Shown one piece after another: positions 7,815 to 14,642 of a stretch of DNA of 17,765 bases. This stretch comes from Bacteroidales bacterium (GTDB lineage: Bacteria > Bacteroidota > Bacteroidia > Bacteroidales > UBA7960). The stretch covers positions 1 through 17,765 of the forward strand of contig SKYG01000112.1 in assembly GCA_007128045.1 (NCBI GenBank), in the 5' to 3' direction. The notes beneath the pieces were generated by a model, which was not told the DNA's origin, did not search any database, and saw only the letters and a list, made by a program, of their open reading frames with translations. The stretch's first letter is position 1. Every line of letters begins with the position of its first letter. Both the position numbers and the translations under genes were made by a program.

Positions 7815-8634
7815 GTTTTTTAAGCACAGATATTTATCGAAATCCGGCTTGTTGATGGTTGTTGCCGGACTCCTATTTATCAGTGGGTGTAAATCGACCA
7901 GGGTACTTACCCCTGTGGCACCCGACAGGGCCGTGGAGCAGGTGCTGACCTCGATGCAGGCCGCACAGGCTTCCTTCAACTTCTTCTCTGCCCGTTTCAC
8001 CGGCAGTGTCAACTATGGTGGTTCCCAGACCGATATCGGCGGTACCATACGTGTGCGGAGAGATTCGGCTATCTTTGTCTCTGTAGCACCATTTTTTGGC
8101 ATTGAAGTGGCCCGCATACTGATTACACCCGATCACGTAAAGATATTAAACCGGCTGGAGGGAACTTATTTTGAGGGCGATATGGAAAAGATCAACGGGA
8201 TACTGAATGCCGACCTCGACTTTTTCATGCTGCAGTCGATGTTGGTAGGAAACGACCTCGCTCATTTCAGTACCAGAAACTTCAGACTTTCAGACGATAA
8301 AGATGTGTTGATGCTGCATAATCCGGATCGGGTTCGCCTTGACACACGCTTGCCAAACACCCCGCGGTTTGAACAAAACATGTGGCTCGACAAACATTCT
8401 TTTCGTATCACCCAAACCACATTGTTAGAAAAAGGCAGCAACCGGAATATACAGGCAAAATATCCCGGGTTTACAACCGTGCAGGGCCAGTCGTTCCCAT
8501 CCGAAATTTTTTTGTTGTTTTCTGACCTCTCATCCACAGCGCAACTTACTGCAAGATATAACCGTATCACGATCGATCAGCCGCAAGATATAACATTCAC
8601 AGTACCATCACGTTATACACCCATGGACTTTTAA
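7807..8634 (+). CDS. DUF4292-family lipoprotein
   Basis: A 275-residue predicted lipoprotein (hydrophobic residues about 14-25, ISGC, Cys28). The mature part matches what I recall of DUF4292, a family largely confined to Bacteroidota: an opening helix with EQVLTSMQAAQASFNFFSARF, then alternating beta strands such as IGGTIRVRRDSAIFVSVAPFFGIEVARILITPD, and a final stretch with TAQLTARYNRITIDQPQDITFTVP. The shape (helix plus an antiparallel sheet built to hold a hydrophobic ligand) resembles LolA/LolB lipoprotein carriers, which suggests but does not prove a role in moving lipids or lipoproteins to the outer membrane. It starts inside the TPR gene (ATG 7807; an upstream start at 7789 is possible). 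The array of repeats downstream separates it from the EnvC-like gene. Confidence 0.88.
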   Translation: MNRFFKHRYLSKSGLLMVVAGLLFISGCKSTRVLTPVAPDRAVEQVLTSMQAAQASFNFFSARFTGSVNYGGSQTDIGGTIRVRRDSAIFVSVAPFFGIEVARILITPDHVKILNRLEGTYFEGDMEKINGILNADLDFFMLQSMLVGNDLAHFSTRNFRLSDDKDVLMLHNPDRVRLDTRLPNTPRFEQNMWLDKHSFRITQTTLLEKGSNRNIQAKYPGFTTVQGQSFPSEIFLLFSDLSSTAQLTARYNRITIDQPQDITFTVPSRYTPMDF

Positions 8635-8680
8635 GGTTCTTAAAGAATTCGAACAGTCAAAATGTCGAACGGTATCTATC

Positions 8681-8719
8681 GGGGCGACATATTTTTGGGC
8701 GAATTCAATTCGCCCCTAC
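8681..8719 (-). repeat. REP-like element: GTAG followed directly by a 9-bp hairpin
   Basis: On the minus strand GTAG (8716-8719) abuts the perfect stem GGGCGAATT / AATTCGCCC (8697-8715). After a short A/T spacer, GTCGCCCC (8681-8688) can compete to pair with the GGGGCGA at the start. GTAG immediately 5' of a palindrome is the hallmark of REP elements recognised by RayT-type Y1 transposases. No such transposase gene is in the window. Confidence 0.7.
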
Positions 8720-8720
8720 A

Positions 8721-8760
8721 CAACAAATCAACAAATGAACAGATCAACAAATCAACAATA
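8721..8760. repeat. Tandem array, period 8, five units
   Basis: Five gapless octamers: CAACAAAT, CAACAAAT, GAACAGAT, CAACAAAT, CAACAATA. It ends five bases before the probable GTG start of the next gene, exactly where a ribosome binding site would sit, and starts two bases after the GTAG of the adjoining hairpin element. Confidence 0.85.
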
Positions 8761-8765
8761 ACCAG

Positions 8766-10022
8766 GTGTTCACCCCACGACATACAATAGGCTCGAAATG
8801 TAACATAGCATTACCATGGTTGCTGTCGTTTCTTTTTAGTGGGATGGTGATGGTGCTTCATGCTCAGACCCGTGAGGACCTGGAGCAAAACAAGCAAACC
8901 ATTGAACGTGAGATTCGGTTGATCAATCAGATGCTTCAGGAAACAAAAAAAACGGCAGAGATCAGCCTGAATCATCTGGTGATGATCAACAGTCAGATCA
9001 ACAGCCGCGAGAGCTTGATCCGCACCATCAATAATGAGATACGGTTAATAAACCATAGAATGGAGTCGCTGAACAACAATATTGAAACCCTTGCCAACGA
9101 ACTGGAGGAGCTGAAAGAGTCGTATGCCGTGATGGTACGGCAGGCCTATCGAAACCGTGATGCAACGCAAAAGCTGATGTTCATATTTTCTTCAAGAAGT
9201 TTTAACCAGGCTTTTTTACGGATGCGATACCTGCAGCAATATGCCCGCCACCGGCAATTACAGGCTCAGAAGATCGAAGAAACCACGGCTGAGCTGAACG
9301 AGCGACGCAGCACATTGCAGTCAGAGCGCAACAGACAACAACAACTGTTGGTACAGCAACGGCAGGAGCTTGAGTCATTGGCAGAGGAGAAAACCACACA
9401 AAATCAAACGGTGACACAATTACGCAGCAGGGAGCGGGAGTTGGTACAACGACTGCGCGAACAGGAGCTGGCAGCCAGGGAGCTGCAACGTGCCATTGAG
9501 CGAGTGATTGCCGAAGAACGCAGAAGGGCGCAGGAGCAGGCACGCGCCGATGGACGCGTTACAACAGATATGTTTGCCCTGACTCCTGAGGAGCAATTGC
9601 TTTCTGATAACTTTGCCGAAAACCAGGGAAGACTTCTTTGGCCGGTAGAAAGAGGCATCATCACCAGCTCATTTGGAGAGCAGCCTCACCCCGTATTGCG
9701 TGGCATCAAGATCAACAACAATGGCGTTGAAATTTCAGCCACCCAGGGATCGACAGCCAGAGCCATATTCGAAGGTGTCGTGTCTCGCGTAATTACCATC
9801 CCCGGAGGTAATTTTGCCGTCATCATCAGGCATGGAGAATACCTGACTGTGTACTCAAACCTGTCGGAAGTGTTTGTAAGAAATGGCGATAGAGTAAGCC
9901 TGAGACAGGAGCTGGGCGTGATCGCAACAGAGGCAAAGGATTCAAAAACACATATGAACCTTCAAATTTGGAAAGGCAGTGATAAGCTGAACCCGGAGCT
10001 ATGGATTGCCAGGCAGCGCTGA
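8766..10022 (+). CDS. EnvC-like murein hydrolase activator (coiled coil plus degenerate LytM)
   Basis: A 418-residue periplasmic protein: signal peptide (hydrophobic residues about 15-32, ending LHAQ), a long charged coiled coil (about 35-270), and a C-terminal LytM/M23 domain (about 290-418). In true M23 peptidases zinc is bound by HxxxD and HxH motifs. Here the positions read Asn318...Glu322 (NNGVE) and His396-Met-Asn398, so three of four ligands are lost. That is the EnvC pattern: the domain does not cut peptidoglycan but switches on an amidase during cell separation. The amidase partner is not in the window. The start must lie before the signal peptide, and no ATG exists there; GTG at 8766 is the best candidate, with no Shine-Dalgarno sequence but an octamer array just upstream. 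Position after DUF4292 is usual in Bacteroidota. Confidence 0.93.
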   Translation: MFTPRHTIGSKCNIALPWLLSFLFSGMVMVLHAQTREDLEQNKQTIEREIRLINQMLQETKKTAEISLNHLVMINSQINSRESLIRTINNEIRLINHRMESLNNNIETLANELEELKESYAVMVRQAYRNRDATQKLMFIFSSRSFNQAFLRMRYLQQYARHRQLQAQKIEETTAELNERRSTLQSERNRQQQLLVQQRQELESLAEEKTTQNQTVTQLRSRERELVQRLREQELAARELQRAIERVIAEERRRAQEQARADGRVTTDMFALTPEEQLLSDNFAENQGRLLWPVERGIITSSFGEQPHPVLRGIKINNNGVEISATQGSTARAIFEGVVSRVITIPGGNFAVIIRHGEYLTVYSNLSEVFVRNGDRVSLRQELGVIATEAKDSKTHMNLQIWKGSDKLNPELWIARQR

Positions 10023-10044
10023 CCATTTTTATTTGATGACCGTG

Positions 10045-10076
10045 TTTGCTGATTTCATAAAATTACACTATGTTTG
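10045..10076 (+). promoter_or_regulatory. Bacteroidota-type promoter for tatA-mltD-like operon
   Basis: TTTG (10045-10048), a 20-base spacer, then TATGTTTG (10069-10076), an exact fit to the TTTG-N19-21-TAnnTTTG promoter of this phylum. Start of transcription would be near 10083, about 18 bases before the tatA ATG. This is the best promoter match in the window. Confidence 0.75.
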
Positions 10077-10100
10077 CATGTTAAATTAATTTGAAAGACC

Positions 10101-10292
10101 ATGATACAACCAATGTTTTTATTCGCACTTGGCGCACCTGAGATTATCCTGATTGTGTTAGTTGTCGTGCTGCTCTTTGGTGGCAGAAAGATACCTGAAC
10201 TGATGAGAGGGTTGGGTAAGGGCATGAAAGAGTTTAAAAATGCACAAAAGGATGAAGAAATAAGTGAAAAAAAAGAGACCAGTAACGAATGA
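10101..10292 (+). CDS. tatA: Twin-arginine translocase subunit TatA/TatE family
   Basis: A 63-residue protein with the full TatA layout: a short N-terminus, one transmembrane helix (about residues 10-27, containing PEIILIVLVVVLLFGG), the hinge GGRKIPEL, an amphipathic helix (MRGLGKGMKEFKNA), and a short charged tail. TatA oligomers form the protein-conducting part of the Tat pathway for folded proteins in the inner membrane; TatC is not in the window. The ATG at 10101 is preceded by a purine-rich GAAAGA; the ATG at 10113 (giving MFLFALGAPEI) is an alternative. The gene has its own promoter and overlaps the next gene by four bases (ATGA), so the two are coupled. The Tat-signal TldD encoded at 785-2332 is a likely client. 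Confidence 0.96.
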   Translation: MIQPMFLFALGAPEIILIVLVVVLLFGGRKIPELMRGLGKGMKEFKNAQKDEEISEKKETSNE

Positions 10293-11911
10293 TCAGGTCG
10301 TTTTCCCTAGCTGCAGGCATCGCCCTGCTACCCCTGTTTTCTTTACTCGCCGGAGATAATCTTTCCGGTACAGGGGAACCCGCCTCTCTGTCAAATACTA
10401 CCCAGATAACGGAAACTCCTGTAGAGCCTGCGTTACAGTCCGACCTGACTCCGGCGGCAGAACCAGAAGGCAATGACATAGAGAATACCGATACCCAATC
10501 TGACGAAGAAACTGTTTCCGATGAAATCGATGGTGTTGAAGATCCTTCTGCTTTTGTAATTGGACCTGACGACCCCATTGTTGCCATGCTTGATAGCCTG
10601 GCAACGTTAAAGGTGTTTCGCAAACTGGATGAGTTAAGTGTTGAAGGGGTGGAACGGCAGGTAGACATATCACCCGATTATATTCCCACGTTTCCCGATT
10701 CAGTATACAAAAAACGTATTGACCGGATGAATGACAATTCACCGTTTGAATTTGTATATAACGGGTGGGTTAAAAGTTATATAGACCTGTATAGCAATCG
10801 GCGCAAGGAACTGACAGAACGTATGCTGGGATTGGGCAAGCTGTATTTTCCGTTTTTTGAAGAACAACTGGATCGATACAACCTTCCTTTGGAGCTGAAA
10901 TACCTTGCCGTGATAGAATCGGCCCTGAATCCTGTGGCCCGTTCCAGGGCTGGTGCAACGGGCATTTGGCAGTTTATGTATCATACCGGGCGTATGTATG
11001 GCCTGAATACCAGCAGCTATGTAGATGATCGCAATGATGTTACCCTTGCCACCATTGCTGCATGTGAGCATATGGTCGACCTGTATGAGATCTATCAGGA
11101 TTGGTCGTTGGTGCTGTCAGCCTATAATGCCGGACCAGGTAATGTAAACCGTGCCATCAGAAGGGCCGGGGGTGTCAGGGACTTTTGGCTGATCAGGCCT
11201 TACCTGCCCAGGGAAACACAAAACTATGTGCCCGCATTTATTGCTGTAGCTTATGTGATGGAACATGCTGAACACCACAACCTGTTTGCCGTACCTCCAC
11301 TGTTTACACATCTGGATGTGGATACGATTCAGGTAAGAAGTCAACTTAGCCTGCGTACGGTCAGTGATTTACTGGATATATCACTTGATCACCTGAGATT
11401 CCTCAACCCTGCTTACCGGCATAATATTGTCCCAAAAAGAGAAGAAAACCCCTATGTATTGTTTCTTCCCAGGGATTATGCTGGCACATTTATTGCAAAT
11501 GAAGATAAGATATACAACTTTCGCACGCCGGAGGAGATCAGGCAGGAAGAGCTTGCCAGGCAACTGGCCGAGACAACTGTTTATGTGGTGGTTCGGGGTG
11601 ATAACCTGGGAAGCATTGCCAGGAGGCATGGAACATCTGTAAGCCAGATTCAAGCACTGAACAACCTTAGAGGTACTACCATACATCCGGGCCAAAGACT
11701 GATAGTCAGGGCTCCGGCCCCATCAACTGCCTCCTCTTCTGCTACGGCAGGAGATGGCAACGTACACGTGGTGCGACGTGGTGAAACGCTCGGAATTATT
11801 GCCAGCAGATACCGCATCTCAGTGAGTAACCTGATGAGATGGAACAACCTCACAGGCACTGTCATCCATCCGGGACAGCAGTTGGTGGTGAGACCCCCCT
11901 CTGGGGCGTAA
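10289..11911 (+). CDS. MltD-like membrane-bound lytic murein transglycosylase with two LysM domains
   Basis: Cleaves the glycan strands of peptidoglycan to 1,6-anhydromuramyl products. The 540-residue protein has an N-terminal hydrophobic signal (about 4-21) and no lipobox. An acidic, low-complexity linker rich in Glu, Asp, Thr and Ser (about 25-95) follows. The SLT domain (about 190-320) contains catalytic Glu210 in AVIESALNPVARSRAGATGIWQF and the typical AYNAGPGNVNRAI. Two LysM domains (about 432-474 and 493-536), each with the GD/GET-L-IA pattern and HPGQ(R/Q)L end, bind glycan. This is the domain order of E. coli MltD, though MltD is a lipoprotein. It starts within the tatA stop (ATGA), is co-transcribed with it, and sits with an EnvC-like protein, so a cell-wall remodelling role is consistent. 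Confidence 0.95.
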   Translation: MIRSFSLAAGIALLPLFSLLAGDNLSGTGEPASLSNTTQITETPVEPALQSDLTPAAEPEGNDIENTDTQSDEETVSDEIDGVEDPSAFVIGPDDPIVAMLDSLATLKVFRKLDELSVEGVERQVDISPDYIPTFPDSVYKKRIDRMNDNSPFEFVYNGWVKSYIDLYSNRRKELTERMLGLGKLYFPFFEEQLDRYNLPLELKYLAVIESALNPVARSRAGATGIWQFMYHTGRMYGLNTSSYVDDRNDVTLATIAACEHMVDLYEIYQDWSLVLSAYNAGPGNVNRAIRRAGGVRDFWLIRPYLPRETQNYVPAFIAVAYVMEHAEHHNLFAVPPLFTHLDVDTIQVRSQLSLRTVSDLLDISLDHLRFLNPAYRHNIVPKREENPYVLFLPRDYAGTFIANEDKIYNFRTPEEIRQEELARQLAETTVYVVVRGDNLGSIARRHGTSVSQIQALNNLRGTTIHPGQRLIVRAPAPSTASSSATAGDGNVHVVRRGETLGIIASRYRISVSNLMRWNNLTGTVIHPGQQLVVRPPSGA

Positions 11912-11926
11912 GGAAGTTGAGTTGTT

Positions 11927-11950
11927 GTAGGGACAGGACTTGGCCTGTCC
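11927..11950 (+). repeat. REP-like element: GTAG followed directly by a 7-bp hairpin
   Basis: GTAG (11927-11930) abuts the stem GGACAGG (11931-11937) / CCTGTCC (11944-11950) with a six-base loop. The preceding bases GTTGAGTTGTT closely match those before the GTAG at 8719 on the other strand (GTTGATTTGTTGT). A further GTTGAGGAGTTGTTG tract follows the hairpin. It lies 15 bases past the transglycosylase stop. Confidence 0.65.
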
Positions 11951-11982
11951 GTTTGAGTTGAGGAGTTGTTGAACATTTAAAC

Positions 11983-13023
11983 ATGTCTCTTATGAAATTC
12001 TACAGTCAAATCAATACCCGGTTTTTCATTTTTCTCTTTTCTCTTTTCTCTTTTTTTGCATGTGGTACTGTAGAACGACCATCCAAGCCATCAGCCACCG
12101 GAAGGGCGGGGGAGTTACTCGTCGTGATGGAACAGAATCAGTGGGACAGGCAACCTGGTGAGATGGTACGTAACATATTTCAACAAAATATTCCCATGTT
12201 TTTGCAACCTGAGCCTATGTTCGACATTGTACGGATTGACCAAAAGTCGTTTGTGAAGTTGTTCGAAACACACAGGCATATCTTGTTTGCAGATGTTAGC
12301 GCTGAACATGCCAGACCAACTATTGAGGTACAGCGTGATGTGTGGTCTTATCCACAGATGGTTATCAGGGTAAAAGCACCCAATGACTCTGCCTTCCAGG
12401 CCGTTATGGAACGAAACGAAGAAGCGTTTCTTGATTATTATATTGGCATGGAAAGAGAACGCCTGATCAATGCCTATAAACGAATGACCAATCATGCTGC
12501 ACGCAGTGCCGTAGAACGGGTGTTTGACATTTCCATGGTGGTACCGGAGGGGTATTATGTGGCTGTGGAAGGTGAAAATTTTATATGGTTACGACGTACG
12601 GGTACCCGTGAAGACCTGGACATGGGTGTTCTCATCGCCAGCCTGCCCTATAAGGATCCGGCTATTGACTTTGATCATGCTACCATCCGGGCTCGCCGTG
12701 ACTCGTTGACCAGGATGTACATCCCTGGTCAGTTTGATGGGTCTTTTATGACAACCTATCCGGAGCTTGACCCGGAATTTAGGGAAATAAACTTTAATGG
12801 CTTGTATGCCCTGGAGGCACGAAGCCTGTGGCGCGTAGAAGGCGACTTTATGGGCGGCCCGTTTATTAACTACACCCTGGTGGATGAAAAGACCAACCGC
12901 CTGTTCATCTTCGATGGTTTTGTGTATGCCCCAAAATTTGACAAAAGGGACTACTTGCGCCAGGTAATGGCCGTGATGTATAGTGTGCAGTTTCCCGAAA
13001 ATGACGTGTTATCTGACAAATAA
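11983..13023 (+). CDS. DUF4837-family lipoprotein
   Basis: A 346-residue predicted lipoprotein of a family I know only from Bacteroidota as DUF4837; no function is established. The N-terminus is a basic start, a very Phe-rich hydrophobic stretch (about 13-26), then FFACG with the likely lipidated Cys27. The mature part opens with the family segment ATGRAGELLVVMEQNQWD, continues with EPMFDIVRIDQKSFVKLFETHRHILFADVS, and ends with the region around VEGDFMGGPFINYTLVDEKTNRLFIFDGFVYAPKFDKRDYLRQVMAVMYSVQF. ATG 11983 and in-frame ATG 11992 are both possible starts. The signal-peptide codons contain three perfect copies of the heptamer TTTTCTC plus seven T, a run where slippage would shift frame. It lies 71 bases after the transglycosylase gene and probably belongs to the same transcript. 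Confidence 0.85.
   Translation: MSLMKFYSQINTRFFIFLFSLFSFFACGTVERPSKPSATGRAGELLVVMEQNQWDRQPGEMVRNIFQQNIPMFLQPEPMFDIVRIDQKSFVKLFETHRHILFADVSAEHARPTIEVQRDVWSYPQMVIRVKAPNDSAFQAVMERNEEAFLDYYIGMERERLINAYKRMTNHAARSAVERVFDISMVVPEGYYVAVEGENFIWLRRTGTREDLDMGVLIASLPYKDPAIDFDHATIRARRDSLTRMYIPGQFDGSFMTTYPELDPEFREINFNGLYALEARSLWRVEGDFMGGPFINYTLVDEKTNRLFIFDGFVYAPKFDKRDYLRQVMAVMYSVQFPENDVLSDK
12030..12050 (+). repeat. Heptanucleotide repeat inside the DUF4837 signal peptide
   Basis: TTTTCTC three times without gaps, followed by seven T (12051-12057). The unit is not a multiple of three, so gain or loss of one copy would put the start out of frame with the rest of the gene. Confidence 0.8.
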
Positions 13024-13092
13024 AACCTGCAGTATACCCATAAAGGCCAGTAGCCTGAAGTAAATGCATGAATAATGCAGGTTAGCAGACCG

Positions 13093-13686
13093 TTAAAAGC
13101 CTGCGGTCATTGCCCCACGTCCGATAATTATCGCTGACAGAATGGCTCCCACCACGATGCTTACCACGATCATGACCAGCAAACTTACCACAAAGTAGGA
13201 GGTTACCTTTTCCTGGGGAGTTTTCATCATGGGTTGCAGACCCACATATAAAATATAGAGGCCATAAATACCTGCCAGGGTAGCAATTATACCCAGGGTA
13301 GGGATGATGTTGAAGATGCCGGCCACCAGGGATGCGGTAAATGAATATACTACCAGTTGCATGGCCCTGCGCATGTCTTTTTGTGAGCCAAATGATTCGG
13401 CAAGTGCGTTGATTACAAAAGCAGCAATAAATGCCGAGACCAGCGGTGACACAAACGCCATGATGGCGTACTTTATACCCCATGAAAAAGACCCCATGTG
13501 GCCGTAAAATGGCACTTTGACCCCAATCAGCCAATATCCGATAAAGCTGGCAACGGCCGGTATTAGCGCCAAAAGAAGCAAATAGCCTGTGATCAGCTGC
13601 GGAATATCGGTTGTTTCTTTTTCGATCACCTCCCATTCTTGTTTGGGATTTAGCAAGATGTTTTTAACCCTTTCTACAATGTTCAT
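13093..13686 (-). CDS. Yip1-family integral membrane protein
   Basis: A 197-residue membrane protein resembling the bacterial Yip1 domain (Pfam PF04893). The N-terminus VKNILLNPKQEWEVIEKE is the usual short soluble start with the P-x-x-EWE pattern, followed by about five hydrophobic segments (near residues 31-55, 68-92, 107-135, 136-150 and 166-190). Bacterial members have no assigned role; the eukaryotic relatives work in vesicle traffic, which should not be carried over. It is convergent with the DUF4837 gene (69 bases between the stops) and divergent from the response regulator. No strong promoter is visible on its side of the 242-base divergent gap, but that gap holds an inverted repeat at 13756-13791. 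The ATG at 13686 fits the family start. Confidence 0.8.
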   Translation of the reverse strand: MNIVERVKNILLNPKQEWEVIEKETTDIPQLITGYLLLLALIPAVASFIGYWLIGVKVPFYGHMGSFSWGIKYAIMAFVSPLVSAFIAAFVINALAESFGSQKDMRRAMQLVVYSFTASLVAGIFNIIPTLGIIATLAGIYGLYILYVGLQPMMKTPQEKVTSYFVVSLLVMIVVSIVVGAILSAIIIGRGAMTAGF

Positions 13687-13755
13687 GTCGGTTTGGTTTA
13701 GGAGTACTGTTAATAAATTTTAGGAAATCATATGACACGGGTAAATATACGAAAA

Positions 13756-13791
13756 AAAGAATATAGCCACAGTGAATTGCGTATATTCTTT
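13756..13791. promoter_or_regulatory. 10-bp inverted repeat interleaved with a 7-bp direct repeat, possible operator
   Basis: AAAGAATATA (13756-13765) and TATATTCTTT (13782-13791) are perfect inverted copies separated by 16 bases. GTGAATT occurs at 13772-13778 and again at 13792-13798, exactly 20 bases apart, two helical turns. The site lies between divergently transcribed genes. It could bind a dimeric regulator; no protein is identified. Confidence 0.4.
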
Positions 13792-13900
13792 GTGAATTCA
13801 AGTGCAGTTATTTGAAATATTATATTAAGCGTATGTAAAATAATTGTTAACATATTGATAAGGATATATTATCTACGACCCGGCATGCCATTTATCTCAC

Positions 13901-13908
13901 TATCTTTG
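13901..13908 (+). promoter_or_regulatory. Candidate -7 element for the two-component operon
   Basis: TATCTTTG matches TAnnTTTG and lies 20 bases before the response-regulator ATG. No TTG-type upstream element sits at normal spacing, so an activator may be needed, or the match is chance. Confidence 0.45.
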
Positions 13909-13928
13909 ACCTAAAGAAACTACGGAGC

Positions 13929-14633
13929 ATGGCTGACGAACCCTATACCATCCTGCTGGTCGATGATGAGCCTGATATACTGTCGTTTATCGGGTATAAC
14001 CTGAAAAAAGAGGGCTATACAGTGTATGCCGCTAATGATGGCCATGAAGCCATAGCCCTGGCAAAAAAGCATGTACCCCATCTTATCATTCTGGATGTGA
14101 TGATGCCTGGGATGGATGGGATTGAGACCTGCCGTGAACTGAAGCTAATACCGGAACTCTCTCAAACCATCATCGCGTTTCTTACGGCCCGAAATGAAGA
14201 CTACTCCCAACTGGCGGGTTTCGATGCCGGCGGTGATGATTATATTGCCAAGCCGATAAAACCGAATTTACTGGTAAGCCGTGTAAAGGCCTTATTACGC
14301 AGGTATCATCCTGACATCAAACCTGAAGAAGAACAAGGTAAGGAAAGTGGTCTCCGGATTGACAGGGAGCGGTATATAGTCTGGAAAGACAAGATAAAGC
14401 TATCCCTTCCAAGGAAAGAGTTTGAACTGCTCTGCCTGTTGGTTTCCAAGCCTCAGAAAGTATTTTCACGGGAAGAGATTTTCCGCGAGGTGTGGGGTAA
14501 TGAGGTCATCGTAGGCGAACGAACCATAGATGTACACATACGGAAATTGCGCGAAAAGATTGGCCCGGAATTTATCAAAACCCTGAAAGGGGTGGGCTAT
14601 AAGTATACCCCTGTACAGGAGCCATCCGAATAG
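13929..14633 (+). CDS. OmpR/PhoB-family response regulator
   Basis: A DNA-binding response regulator of 234 residues, normal for the OmpR/PhoB class. The receiver domain (about 6-120) has the acidic pair DDE (residues 11-13), phospho-acceptor Asp56 in ILDVMMPGMDG, the switch Thr86 in AFLTAR, and Lys108 in DYIAKPIKP. After a charged linker, the C-terminal winged helix (about 142-229) shows LPRKEFELLCLLVSKPQKVFSREEIF and the recognition-helix region RTIDVHIRKLREKIG, ending GVGYKY. It is followed after nine bases by its histidine kinase. Closest by pattern to PhoB-like regulators, but the regulated genes cannot be read here and I give no symbol. The short promoter region upstream carries a half promoter and an inverted repeat. 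Confidence 0.95.
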   Translation: MADEPYTILLVDDEPDILSFIGYNLKKEGYTVYAANDGHEAIALAKKHVPHLIILDVMMPGMDGIETCRELKLIPELSQTIIAFLTARNEDYSQLAGFDAGGDDYIAKPIKPNLLVSRVKALLRRYHPDIKPEEEQGKESGLRIDRERYIVWKDKIKLSLPRKEFELLCLLVSKPQKVFSREEIFREVWGNEVIVGERTIDVHIRKLREKIGPEFIKTLKGVGYKYTPVQEPSE

Positions 14634-14642
14634 TTTGCATAG

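Noticed and set aside
8721..8760. Octamer array considered as a CRISPR remnant
   Set aside because: Units are contiguous with no spacers and no cas gene is present.
9202..9543. Antisense frame opposite the EnvC-like coiled coil
   Set aside because: Very Ala/Val/Pro/Cys-rich product typical of the complement of a Gln/Glu/Arg-rich coiled coil; no start context or family.
13025..13081. CCTGCA and TGCAGG inverted hexamers between the convergent DUF4837 and Yip1 genes
   Set aside because: The loop is about 45 bases and there is no T run, so it is unlikely to be a terminator and may be chance.
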